Shown in pieces: positions 20,554 through 32,500 of a DNA stretch of 32,500 nt. A program made the position numbers and the translations under genes. The notes under the pieces are model-generated. The model searched no databases, was not told the origin of the DNA, and saw only the letters and a list, made by a program, of their open reading frames with translations. Each line of letters begins with the position of its first letter. Within the stretch, counting starts at the first letter, position 1. Where the stretch lies: assembly GCA_009176605.1 (NCBI GenBank), contig SEYY01019060.1, positions 5,001 to 37,500 of the forward strand, given 5' to 3'. This stretch comes from Armadillidium nasatum (taxonomy: Eukaryota; Arthropoda; Malacostraca; Isopoda; Armadillidiidae).

Positions 20554-20560
20554 GGTGTGT
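20418..20560. repeat. Compound (GT)n/(GA)n microsatellite
   Basis: Alternating GT tracts and AGAGAG blocks, with a GCGGGTGTGT end. Long purine-pyrimidine alternation (Z-DNA-prone) is split by purine-only pieces. Confidence 0.97.
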
Positions 20561-20719
20561 AAACAAAGTTAATTTGGTCGCCAAAGTCTTTTGAGGCAAT
20601 GTTTTTAAAAGAGTTCGCCTTCTTCTTTTCAAAGATTTCCCTTTCAATTTAGGCTCAAAGAATCACAACAATTAAACCCCAAAATACCTTCTTGAGCTTT
20701 ACGTCATTTTAGGGAAAGA

Positions 20720-21195
20720 AGCCTTGGTGGGGAAGGGAGGAAGGGAGGAAGGGGGAAAGGTGGGAATGAGCGAAGATAACAAAGGAAGAGGGGAAGAAGA
20801 GGAAAAGGTAAATAAAAGATAACAGGAAAGGGAATTGATGGAATTATAACGATTGAAAGAAAAAGATTGAGAAATTGAAGACTAAATTTAGATAAAGAAG
20901 AAACTGGGAAGATGATGAAGTTAAGAAGAAGAAGAAGAAGAAAGGAACATGACACGAAGAAGAAGTAGTTAAGAAGAAGAAAGAGGAACATGACACGAAG
21001 AAGTAGTAGTTAAGAAGTAAAAAGACAAGAAAAAGTAGAGTAACAAACCAAAGAAGAAGACACGAAGAAGAACAAGTTAAGAAGAAGAAAGAGGAAAATG
21101 ACACAAAGAAGAACAAGTTAAGAAGTAAAAAGACAAGAAGAAGTAGAATAAGAAACCAAGAAGAAAAATAACCACCAAAGAAGAACAAGAATCAA
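20720..21195. repeat. Purine-strand zone with GAA minisatellite
   Basis: The plus strand is nearly all A and G for about 475 bp. From about 20935 it is a higher-order repeat: a short unit like 'GAAAGAGGAACATGACACGAAGAAG...AAGTTAAGAAG' recurs, and two larger units of about 105-110 bp follow (about 20951-21060 and 21061-21165), each ending AAAAGACAAGAA...GTAGA.TAA.AAACCAA. Complementary open frames are poly-F/L/S low complexity and not genes. Such a tract may form a triplex. Confidence 0.85.
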
Positions 21196-21828
21196 AACAA
21201 GATGAAGAATATGATCTTTATTATTATTTTTTCAAACTGAAAAACGATGACATCTTCCCCTTCCCACTCTTCTTCTGCTCCTCACTTTTGGACTCTTCTT
21301 CTTCTCCCTAATTAAATTTCATTTGAACCGATGCCTCCTGCCACCTACATCCATGAGGAGCAATTCTCAAATTTTTAGTTCACTAATTCTTATCTTTTCG
21401 TTCAATGTAAATGCGATTCCATAATGTTTAATAATAATTTTCCGAATTAACTTAGAAATTTGGAAAATGGAAATATGAAAAGCTGAACGATAGTTTTGGG
21501 AAATATATTCATTGGAATTATATGTAAAGATAACGATTATAGGAGCGATATTCATATGTAGAACTAAATTTTTTTCTTTCCGTTTACAGAGCGTACATGT
21601 CTGCATTTTAAACCACACACACACTCACACACACGTAATTTGACTTTGATAAGAGCGTACATGCCACAGATTCGTTAAAAAATAAAACTCAGTTGAAAAG
21701 AAGAATATTAAAAAAAAAAAAATTGTAAAGTGAAAAATAATATATGAATTTTTTAAAGGTTAAGAAATGAAGCACAACTTGTTCCATTTGGTACCTTAAT
21801 TTTGGTGTCATATCCAATCCAAAAGATT
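21196..21828. other. Unassigned; pyrimidine-rich then ordinary
   Basis: A CTTCTTCT-rich stretch (about 21250-21315) follows the purine zone with opposite strand bias. No gene is readable in the remainder. Confidence 0.5.
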
Positions 21829-21932
21829 TTACGCGCCTTTTTTTTTGGCGGGAAAAAAAGCTTTTTTTTTCTTCTTTGGCGGGAAAAACTTTTCTTTTTT
21901 GGGCGCTAAAATTCTATTTTTTGGCGCAAAAA
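21829..21932. promoter_or_regulatory. Cluster of E2F-like motifs
   Basis: Five GCGC/GCGGG cores, each set in T and A runs, fall within about 100 bp: ACGCGCC at 21831 (reverse), TTTTGGCGGGAAAA at about 21843-21856, TTTGGCGGGAAA at about 21875-21886, TTTTGGGCGCTAAAA at about 21897-21910 and TTTTTGGCGCAAAAA at about 21918-21932. TTTSGCGC / TTTGGCGGGAAA is the known E2F-DP binding consensus. A sixth site, TTTTTTCCCGCCAAAAA, is at about 27199-27215. No promoter or gene can be assigned nearby, so function is not shown; they could belong to an unrecognised repeat. Confidence 0.45.
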
Positions 21933-22031
21933 GGCTTTTGACGCTCTAATTTTTGCATTTCAATTCACGAATTTTTTCCAATTTTGGAGTCTTTTTAAGA
22001 TATATATAATTTTTTTTTCCATTTTATTATT

Positions 22032-22120
22032 GCTTGAAAGAAAAAAAAATGCAAAGGACTGAAGGAGGCAGGGGGAAGTCGAGAGGAAAAGGGGGTGGGG
22101 TGGGAGTTGTAGTAAAACTC
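22032..22120 (+). repeat. Dispersed purine repeat Y, copy 1
   Basis: A ~90-bp piece, TTGAAAGAAAAAAAAATGCAAAGGACT followed by GGAGGCAGGGGGAAG and GGGGGTGGGGTGGGAGTTGTA, repeated in the same orientation at 23116-23209. The last part has G-runs that could form a G-quadruplex. Confidence 0.85.
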
Positions 22121-22362
22121 AAGAAGGTTAAGTGGGGTGTTGGAGTTTATATATTTATTTTTATATTTTTTATTACAACAAATTTTTTTTTTTTTTTATT
22201 CATTTAAAGCTTTGGTTTAAAATTGAAGTTGAAATTTTTTTTGAAAAGCTAAAGTAGGAAAATGCCAAAAGATTGTTTATATATTTTTATATTTCTCACC
22301 ATTGCCATTTCAAAAATATTTCAAAATTCATTTTATAATCTCTATTTGAAAAAAGGAAGTTG

Positions 22363-23115
<753 letters not shown>

Positions 23116-23209
23116 TGTTTGAAAGAAAAAAAATATGCAAAGGACTAAAGGAGGCAGGGGGAAGTAGAGAGGAGAGAGGGTGTGGGGGGTGGAGTTGTAT
23201 TAAATACTC
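23116..23209 (+). repeat. Dispersed purine repeat Y, copy 2
   Basis: Second copy of the piece at 22032-22120, about 85% identical by eye, ending TGTGGGGGGTGGAGTTGTA. The ~1 kb between the copies does not appear to be duplicated. Confidence 0.85.
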
Positions 23210-23570
23210 TTTTTTTTGTAGAGGCAATATTTAATGTCAGTTAATGTATATTTAAAATTGTAAAAATATAACCTAAAGGTCTGATTAAAAGTCACTATCT
23301 CATGGGATATGTCAGAGACAATAACAAAGTTAATGTGTTGTGTGATATGTCATCAGACAAAATGTTCGCGCCGTATTTTGGCAATAGAATAATAACAAAC
23401 AAACAATCATAAGTTGAAATGATAAAAAACTTTATCATATTTCGAATTATTAAAATCTGATTATCACATTCCTTATTCTTTGAAGATGAGGAGTACTTTT
23501 TACCATAGTATAGCCACCAAAGTTAAAGTTTATTATGAGAGGTCTTGTCCAAGATTGTGTTTACCACTCC
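23210..23570. other. Unassigned, no gene seen
   Basis: AT-rich. It may hold the decayed upstream part of the transposase whose C-terminus is readable at 23575, but no catalytic motif was found. Confidence 0.4.
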
Positions 23571-23574
23571 TTTG

Positions 23575-23719
23575 TTGTTAACTAATACGGATGTGAGGAC
23601 AAAACTAATCACTGCCTTTCGTAAAATCAATGCTGATACGCTACGCTACACCGTGTTTGGCATGAACTTGAATTTTGCGTCGTAGCACCAAAGATACACA
23701 TACTAAATGCTTGCGCTGA
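23575..23719 (+). pseudogene. Mariner-related transposase C-terminal scrap
   Basis: The plus strand reads '[30 protein letters not shown]', then, after a one-base frame change near 23680, '[12 protein letters not shown]' and a stop at 23717. The arrangement resembles the end of mariner-like transposases, where a helix with 'IxxAFxxIxxxxL' is followed by 'WxxLxxRLxxCxxxxGxHIE'. Only about 48 codons survive and no DDxD residue is present. It ends 30 bp before a (TA)n array, again placing a TA-targeting element beside TA repeats. Confidence 0.4.
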
Positions 23720-23741
23720 AGAGTTATATACTTAAAACCTG

Positions 23742-23885
<144 letters not shown>

Positions 23886-23973
23886 TTTCTACAGCCCTCT
23901 GAAAAACTTGATTTCCTAAAAGTCAATAGATTTTTTTTAATATATACCTTGTAACCCTCTCCCTTCCCCCCAA

Positions 23974-23976
<3 letters not shown>

Positions 23977-24042
<66 letters not shown>
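23977..24042. repeat. (AAT)n array
   Basis: About 22 units, preceded by a CCCTCTCCCTTCCCCCC pyrimidine tract. Confidence 0.97.
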
Positions 24043-24043
<1 letters not shown>

Positions 24044-24286
24044 TCTGAAACTAAGGAAAAAGAAATTTAAACTTTAAAGAGCAAGACATTTTTAAAGAGG
24101 TTTTCCACGATTTTAAGACAAGTGTTTTAATAAAAGTTGGAAGACAGATAAATAAGTCTTAGCATTGTACACTTATTCTGTGGTGATAAACAGCCTGACT
24201 GTAGTGACGTATTATGAAAGATAAGAAAAAACAATAATTGGTAAATATAATAAACTGGAAAATGGGATACCATTTTGAGTATAATT

Positions 24287-24355
24287 AATGCATGGCACAC
24301 GACCATATGTCTACGGGTCTCTACTTTCCGTACCACGGACCTGTGAGTAGTATTG
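24287..24355 (+). repeat. Dispersed repeat Z, copy 1
   Basis: ATGCATGGCACACGACCATATGTCTACGGG through CCGTACC..GGACCTGTGAGTAG matches 32281-32350 in order and orientation. Both are followed within about 100 bp by an ATCGATATCGAT-like word. The copy here has lost the GC palindrome seen in the other. Confidence 0.75.
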
Positions 24356-24574
24356 ATGTAAAACATTCACAATCACCTCAACTATACTATTTTACTCGAT
24401 ATTTCATATATATTTATATAATTCTTCTCTATTAAACGATATCGATACTTGTCTTAAGGAAAGGAAAACTACACATACATATGAAAGCGTTTTTTTTTTG
24501 TTTTTGTTTTTTTACAGATCACCACCATTCACGGCCAAAGCTCTTTTCAAGGTTTCAAGGACGGGGCTTATAAA

Positions 24575-24754
24575 AGAGAAAGGAAGAAGAGAAACCACCC
24601 AGCCCCGAGCCTAACGCACAGCTCTCTGGTGGGGGCAGACGAAAGCCTTGAAGAAAGGAAGATTAAATGCAGGAGGAAAAATAGATGATGGTAGGGAGTT
24701 CCACAAAACAGAAGTGGCTGGAAAGAAGGAGGCGCCAGAACGGGCAAGTCTGTC
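24575..24754 (-). pseudogene. LINE ORF2 C-terminal fragment
   Basis: The minus strand from 24754 reads '[46 protein letters not shown]' followed by a stop near 24617. This is the standard C-terminal end of CR1/Jockey-like ORF2 proteins ('SFFPxTSxLWNSLPxxxFPxxxNLxxFK') and parallels 'TSKAWNTLSSSIFP' in the fragment at 4236-5244. The frame is intact over its ~46 codons, so this copy is younger than the others. It is cut at its 5' side exactly where (TA)n begins. Confidence 0.75.
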
Positions 24755-24878
<124 letters not shown>

Positions 24879-24960
24879 TCAGTGGCGGCTCGTCATTATG
24901 GGCTCCGGGGCTGCAGCCCCTCCAAATAAAAAATACCAGGCGTAGGATGTTGATATAAAT

Positions 24961-25146
24961 ATGAAATTTTTGTCAGAGAAAAGTGATTTAAATTCATTTT
25001 TTAACAACTTAATACATAAAAAGTATAAATCATTAAAGAAAATAAGAAGTAAATGCATTTGGCAACTTCAAATTTTTGGGTACGATATTATTTTTCAAGC
25101 ATTGCCATTATTTAAAAAATGGGCTGTAAAATTTTCGCCCAAATAA
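24961..25146 (+). CDS. Unrecognised 61-codon frame inside hAT C
   Basis: An open frame rich in lysine and phenylalanine, lying about 80 bp inside the left end in the same direction as the dimerisation remnant. Its position suits an N-terminal piece of the transposase, but I recognise no zinc finger (no CxxC or HxxxH). It may be only a chance frame in AT-rich DNA. Confidence 0.2.
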   Translation: MKFLSEKSDLNSFFNNLIHKKYKSLKKIRSKCIWQLQIFGYDIIFQALPLFKKWAVKFSPK

Positions 25147-25269
25147 GACAGATTTAGCAACCACGGAATATGTAGCACTTACGACAGTTGCTTAAAGTCT
25201 CATCTCGAGGGAGGTTATTTTTTTAATTGTGGAAGAAAAATTACAAGTTTTATGTTTTTTTTTTCTTGT

Positions 25270-25412
<143 letters not shown>

Positions 25413-25733
25413 CAGATGCACTTCTACATACTTAAATATTACAAAAACTATTAAAAGTACATTAAAAAGGCTAACATTTTTGTAATCCTTGCAGAATTTT
25501 AAGTAAGAATAATTGGGAATAGAAAAAAATCTTATTATAATTTTAATACGTACGTAATAATTGTTTTTTTATGTTGAAAGACGTACGTTTGGCAAGTCTG
25601 TTTTTGTGAGATAAATTTTTCCAATTTTGAAGGAAGATAAATTTAGCGATTGAGTAAGAATAGTGTAAAAAAATGTGAAATTTATATAATTTGGTGTAAT
25701 ATGACAGTATGCTTTTAAAACATTATTTATATG

Positions 25734-25936
25734 AAAGCAATTACAACTCCGATGACAACGTCTGAAGCAGAGAGATGTTTCTCGACTTTGAATAGAATAA
25801 AAACTATTAAATGTAGTACCATGTATTAGCGATGTTTTCAATAGAGAGCGAAATGGTTAAAATACCAGATTTCAATGAAAAAATAATTGAAAACTTTTCG
25901 ACATCTATTCAAAGAACTAATCTTATTTTTAAATAA
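25734..25936 (+). pseudogene. hAT transposase dimerisation domain, frameshifted
   Basis: Frame 1 reads 'KAITTPMTTSEAERCFSTLNRIKTIKCSTM' then a stop at about 25827. After a frame change the sequence continues 'AMFSIESEMVKIPDFNEKIIENFSTSIQRTNLIFK' to a natural TAA at 25934-25936. The 'TxSEAERxFSxLxRIKT' motif and the trailing 'IPDFNxKIIExF' are diagnostic of the C-terminal hAT dimerisation region. About 8-10 residues that normally join the halves ('..QERLSAL..') are missing, so a small deletion caused the frame change. The RNase-H-like catalytic part is absent. Confidence 0.85.
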
Positions 25937-25974
25937 TAATATCAGCAAGCTTTCCAAGAACTAATCTTATTTCT

Positions 25975-25975
25975 A

Positions 25976-26039
<64 letters not shown>
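25975..26039. repeat. (AAT)n array with a 28-bp flanking duplication
   Basis: It follows directly after a second copy of AAGAACTAATCTTATTT.TAAATAATAAT (first at about 25913, second at about 25957). The duplicated end of the transposase remnant appears to have seeded the array. Confidence 0.9.
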
Positions 26040-26152
26040 GGCCTAAATGAAATGAAAGCTAAATAATAATAATACGAATGTCAAAACATTTGCATTGATA
26101 TATAGATGCTTCCAGTATATCGATATTTCCAGAATAAGTAAGGTACGTTTGA

Positions 26153-26431
<279 letters not shown>

Positions 26432-26482
26432 ATATTGCAGCCCCTCCTTGCCAAGTTTACACGAGCCGCCACTGTATACACT

Positions 26483-26954
<472 letters not shown>

Positions 26955-27540
26955 TTTTTTATTTAAAGGAATAACCGTTTTCTTTAAATAGAGTGATTTA
27001 AAAACGTAAACCAATTTAAAATTAAAATAAAAAAGTGAAATGTTTTAGTAATGTCATAAATTAAATTAGTTTATTTATAATATATAAAAATAAAAAAATT
27101 TAAAGTAGTTTACAAAAATAAAATAAATATCTGAAAATACATTGTGGTAATTAAAGTTTAAGTAATAATAAAGTAATAACGACAGGGCGATGCCAATTAT
27201 TTTTTCCCGCCAAAAATAGAAAGAAGCCTTTGAAGATTTTTCCCGGGAATTTCGAATGCATAACATTTTTATTAAATATTTTTGTAATTAATATTTTATT
27301 ATTAATATTTTTTTGGTAATATGAGAGTTTTTGCTAAAATCTCAAATTTTATGTATTTTGTATAAATCGAACTATTTATGTAAATGTCAACAGTTATTCA
27401 TTATTTATAAAAAAAAAATAAAAAATGTTTATACATTAATTCTACACTTTGTAATCAAAGATTCCTAAGAGTGACGTTGTTACCCATTTTAAATAAAATT
27501 AAGTAAAGAAAAAAAAGTGGAAAATCTTCTACTTATTTCT
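26955..27540. other. Very AT-rich, no gene seen
   Basis: The only GC island is TTTTTTCCCGCCAAAAA...TTTTTCCCGGGAATTTC (27199-27253), an E2F-like site next to a CCCGGG palindrome. Confidence 0.5.
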
Positions 27541-28068
27541 CTATCCTTCACAAACATTTGGCATAGGTTTTAGAAGGTAGAAATTAGTAGCTTGACAATT
27601 CACTTTATCAACAAGTCAGAAGCAGGAGTTCCTCTCTATGAAGCACTGAAGCAGCAGTTCCAGAAGAAGCAATCATCTCCACCTCCAAGAACTGTGAATT
27701 GGTAGCTTGATACTTCTTTTTGTCCTCGGCTACCTAACACAGTTCAAGAAGACCTTCAGGGATCAAGAAGTTTCTGCGCCTCTGCCTTTCAAATGATTCC
27801 ACAGTTTGGCAGTAGCTTTTACCCTCGACTGTGGTTCCTCCCTTGAGGTGGTTTTAACAACTGAGGCAGCCTGAAAATAAGTGGTTGCTACCATACGCAT
27901 ACCAGATCGGCCCATTTGTTAGCGAGAGGACGCATGAATACACAGTCTCCTGAAGATCTCTCTACACCTAAGAGCTCCGGTTTCAGTAAAAAACGATGCC
28001 ACAGGACCACCTATAAGGGTGTTCCCCACACGCAACATACCCTCACCATACATTGGTGACATAGGGCA

Positions 28069-28070
<2 letters not shown>
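27541..28070. other. Unidentified stretch of gene-like composition
   Basis: Composition here is balanced, unlike both neighbours. Minus-strand frames give pieces such as 'MLRVGNTLIGGPVASFFTETGALRCREIFRRLCIHASS' (about 28045-27930), interrupted by stops further on. I cannot match this to a family. It could be a retropseudogene, a decayed retrotransposon, or an exon; stops argue against an intact gene. Confidence 0.35.

Positions 28071-28158
<88 letters not shown>
28071..28158. repeat. (TA)n array
   Basis: About 44 TA units, the shortest array in the window; it ends the gene-like stretch abruptly. Confidence 0.98.
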
Positions 28159-28161
<3 letters not shown>

Positions 28162-28297
28162 CAGCTCCTAGGTAAGCATTCTCTGCATGTCAGTCGGTGC
28201 AGCCTCGTTCTCCGATCAGCAAAAGCGTCGCTCATCCTCAACTCACCCAATTCAGGGAAACCATGTTTCTCAAGCAGGGCCTTCGGTTTTAGTAGTA

Positions 28298-28559
28298 TAT
28301 AGAGCACTTTCGGTGGGTGCCAGATTTAGCTACCTCGAAAAATCTGGCAACCTAGGCCAAACCTGATTTTGATTTGCAATGCAAATCACTCCGCTCAAAT
28401 TGACCTCACTCTCTTTCCTGACACCTGATATAGAGCACTTCGGGCGGGTGCCAGATTTAGCTACCTCGAAAAATCTGGCAACCTAAGCAAACAGGATTTT
28501 GATTTGCAATGCAAATCACTCCGCTCAAATTGACCTCACTCTCTTTCCTGACTGACACC
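28298..28559. repeat. 131-bp tandem duplication with two palindromes
   Basis: Units start at 28298 and 28429 with TATAGAGCACTT. Each contains CCAGATTT...AAATCTGG (8-bp stem) and the near-perfect palindrome GATTTGCAATGCAAATC, whose arms hold ATGCAAAT, the POU/octamer word. The copies are about 94% identical by eye. Immediately to the right lies an RT fragment, so the unit may be the 3' untranslated end of that retrotransposon. Confidence 0.88.
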
Positions 28560-29504
<945 letters not shown>

Positions 29505-29751
29505 AGAGAGAGAATGGTGTGTGTTTGTGTATATAATCATTACTGAAGATATATACTAAAGAGAAATGAATTATGAGTTGTATTTTGAACGAATTTTAAC
29601 AACTCTTCAAGACGGTGTTTTTGTTTGTCACCTTCGCGCGCTTTTGTGACCGTCATTTGTCAATGTCATGACGTCATTTCCGCTTCGAAAGGCACAAAAA
29701 AAATCCTTTATTACTAATTTATATTTTTTAGCTTTTTTTTATAGTTTTAAT

Positions 29752-29818
29752 GTAGAAGTAGTAGTAGTAGTGGTAGTAGTAGTAGTGGTAGTAGAAGTAG
29801 TGGTGGTGGTAGCTGTAG
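29752..29818. repeat. (GTA)n / (GTG)n imperfect array
   Basis: GTAGTAGTAGTAGTGGTAG-type triplets, about 22 units with G/A variation at one position. Confidence 0.92.
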
Positions 29819-29963
29819 TTATTACTGGTTCCAATAGTTGACAGCAGTTTTTTTTTTAAAAAAACTTTAATTTTAATGAAGGTAGTGGTAACTGTGGTTA
29901 AACCAGGCTGTGGTTAAACTTCTTGTAACAATGGAGGTTGTAAAAACTGTAGTATTAGAAGTA

Positions 29964-30038
<75 letters not shown>

Positions 30039-30150
30039 CCCACAACAAAAATAATTTCAGATAAGTAGTACTAGTGGTTAATATCTTTTGAATTTAAAAA
30101 TCCCCATTCTTTTCAACTTTTATTTGCCCCATTCTTTACTTTCTTCAATC
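29819..30150. repeat. (ATT)n array within unassigned DNA
   Basis: Pure (ATT)n at 29965-30023. The remainder has no readable gene. Confidence 0.85.
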
Positions 30151-30205
30151 CCTCCCCCCAAACCCCCACACTCAGCTAATGTTCCCTCCCTCACCCCCCA
30201 CCCCC
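30151..30205 (-). other. G-quadruplex candidate
   Basis: On the minus strand the run GGGGG-T-GGGGGG-TGA-GGG-A-GGG (30184-30205) has four G-tracts with loops of 1, 3 and 1 bases. Further tracts occur at 30154-30167. This meets the usual G4 pattern and stands alone in AT-rich DNA. Confidence 0.7.
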
Positions 30206-30471
30206 TCAACTTGATAAAAGGTAGTTTGTTTTTGGTGGCGGAGAGATTTATTAGCTTTTTGTAGCAAGGGCTTTTTTTTGATACGTTTTCCAATTTCGTT
30301 TTCTATAAATGAGCGGCCATTTTTTATGGCTAACTCGTTCAGTATATGGCGTTAATAGTAATTAAGACCAATTTCATGTTAATTATAGAGTAATTGATAT
30401 GTTAATAGTCGTATTTAATTGTAGAATTAATTCACCCACAAAATGATGAAGATAAATTACCTATGGTTATG

Positions 30472-31487
<1,016 letters not shown>

Positions 31488-31489
31488 TA

Positions 31490-31566
31490 CAGGGTGTTCC
31501 TAAAAATTTGATATCATTTGAGCACATAATAATAATATATGATACCAAGTTTTTAGGGACACACTG
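31490..31566. mobile_element. 77-bp palindromic mariner-type MITE
   Basis: CAGGGTGTTCCTAAAAATTTGATATCA at the left is mirrored by TGATACCAAGTTTTTAGGGACACACTG at the right. Each arm is about 27 bp with a few mismatches around a central AT loop. TA flanks both ends (31488-31489, 31567-31568). The CAGGGTGT start is typical of mariner family ends. With almost no unpaired centre it is a miniature, non-coding derivative able to fold into a hairpin. Confidence 0.8.
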
Positions 31567-31721
31567 TATAGAGTGAAACATTTTCGAAACCATTTTCTTC
31601 ATATGGAACATATATATATAAAGAAGAATTTTTCGAAATATATATTTAGGATAAAAAGATGAGTAAATAAAAGAGAGAGTTAAGTTTATTTTTTGATATC
31701 TGTTAAGTTTTTACATTTAAC

Positions 31722-32018
31722 AATGCATTAAATAATCTTTGAATAGTATTTTGAATGACACTATTGAGCCACAAATATCTGCAGAGCATGTTTCTTATTT
31801 GTGAACACTGTCAAGGTGTCTTTTTTTCCACTTCTGCTACTCCCAATATTTTAAATTTTTTTTTATTTATCTAGAGTTTGCACCATAGTAGCTAAACTTT
31901 ACTATAAAAATTGTTCAAAATTTATTAATAAGAAAAATCTTTTTTCCTTTAAAATATTCCAACATTAAACCCATAATAAAAAAGTTATAGTGTCAAGTTG
32001 GAAGACTCGTAAAATTGG
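31722..32018 (+). repeat. Dispersed repeat X, copy 2
   Basis: Second copy of the sequence at 5996-6292, same strand. Similarity stops at nearly the same point on the right (GTCAAGTTGGAAGACTCGTAAAATT), which fixes the element's 3' boundary. Beyond it, repeat W begins within 15 bp. Confidence 0.85.
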
Positions 32019-32029
32019 CGCTATACCCA

Positions 32030-32500
32030 AATCGTCGACAGGAAAAGTAGTCGACAGGTCAAAGGGCCGACACTTTTGAAAAAAAATGTCGATCACTTTT
32101 CTTTTCAATTTCAACGTGTCGACGTTTTGGACACATGTGAAAAAAAATGTGTCGGCTGTTTGACCAACATCGTATTTTTTTTTATTTCGATACAATCGAT
32201 ACGTAAGCCTATTTTTAAATTTTATTATTATAATAATTATGAATAGATTTTTTTTATTTTTAATATATTATTTTAGTAGATGCATGGCAAACGATCATTT
32301 GTCTACGGGGGGTTCTGCCCCCGTACCCCCCGACCCGTGAGTGATGATGATATATATCTTTCGATTAATCGATATCGATTTATGTGTCGACGATTTGGAC
32401 AAGTTATAAAAAAAGTTGTCGGCCCTTTGACCTTACCAAAAAAAGTTGTCGACGTTTTGGACAAGTGAGAAAATTTTTTTAATGTTTTTTTCAAAAGTGT
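32030..32500. repeat. GTCGAC-motif repeat W, running off the window
   Basis: A ~48-bp motif TGTCGACGTTTTGGAC...GTCGGC..TTTGACC occurs at 32117-32165 and 32384-32432, with a partial copy at 32447-32480. An inverted version (GGTCAAAGGGCCGACACTTTTG) is at about 32057-32080. The last bases of the window, TTTTTTTCAAAAGTGT, begin the complement of that inverted version, so a larger inverted-repeat element probably closes just outside. Confidence 0.72.
32281..32350 (+). repeat. Dispersed repeat Z, copy 2, with GC hairpin
   Basis: ATGCATGGCAAACGATCATTTGTCTACGG matches 24287 onwards. This copy carries ACGGGGGGTTCTGCCCCCGT, a strong GC hairpin, followed by ACCCCCCGACCCGTGAG. It lies between copies of the GTCGAC motif, so Z may be a part of repeat W. 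Confidence 0.75.

Noticed and set aside
20360-20647. Histidine-threonine repeat protein
   Set aside because: Translation of the (GT)n/(GA)n microsatellite.
20844-21188. Minus-strand frames rich in Phe, Leu and Ser resembling a membrane protein
   Set aside because: They arise from the polypurine plus strand (GAA repeats); no real membrane-protein features or boundaries.

Overview
This 32.5-kb window looks like intergenic, repeat-saturated DNA from an invertebrate nuclear genome. No bacterial gene organisation, no convincing host gene and no functional RNA gene was found. About 3.1 kb (my hand sum, roughly 10%) is pure or nearly pure (TA)n in some two dozen arrays of about 90-255 bp. There are also many (ATT)n/(AAT)n, (CT)n, (GT)n and (AC)n tracts. 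The rest is mostly transposon debris. Microsatellite density plus the LINE, DD41D-mariner and hAT families fits an SSR-rich arthropod such as a decapod crustacean. A mollusc cannot be excluded from sequence reading alone.

Layout. 1-5.4 kb: copia-like scrap, a minus-strand LINE fragment, a complete DD41D mariner (1588-2892) inside a (TA)n array, and a plus-strand LINE fragment. 5.4-7 kb: a LINE-like 3' tail and a dispersed repeat whose second copy lies at 31.7 kb. 7.0-14.9 kb: two related hAT elements in opposite orientation (7025-8784 and 13035-14921), each with its own exact 8-bp target duplication and each with a BED zinc-finger reading frame. Between them lie two CATCCG minisatellite modules, a second LINE family and a minus-strand copy of the first LINE family. 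15-20.3 kb: two tRNA-derived SINEs, a third LINE family, and a large ATT-to-AAT zone that looks like an old imperfect inverted repeat. 20.4-24.5 kb: GT/GA tracts, a purine-strand minisatellite, a cluster of E2F-like motifs, and the tail of a mariner-related transposase. 24.5-26.5 kb: a LINE C-terminus and an internally deleted hAT (24880-26474) with perfect 14-bp inverted ends and a decayed dimerisation domain. 26.5-32.5 kb: an unidentified stretch, a 131-bp tandem duplication, an RT fragment, two nearly identical ~335-bp inverted-repeat elements each sitting inside (TA)n, a G-quadruplex candidate, a 77-bp palindromic mariner-type MITE, and a repeat with GTCGAC motifs running off the end.

How the parts interact. 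None of the coding remnants forms a pathway; they are independent insertions. The recurring pattern is that (TA)n arrays sit exactly at transposon boundaries. Five separate elements (the mariner, both ~335-bp elements and both CATCCG modules) have (TA)n on both sides. Either TA-targeting elements use the arrays as landing sites, or the arrays grew from TA target duplications. The best leads are this relationship, the BED-finger hAT pair, and the mariner whose only visible lesion is one extra base in a homopolymer.
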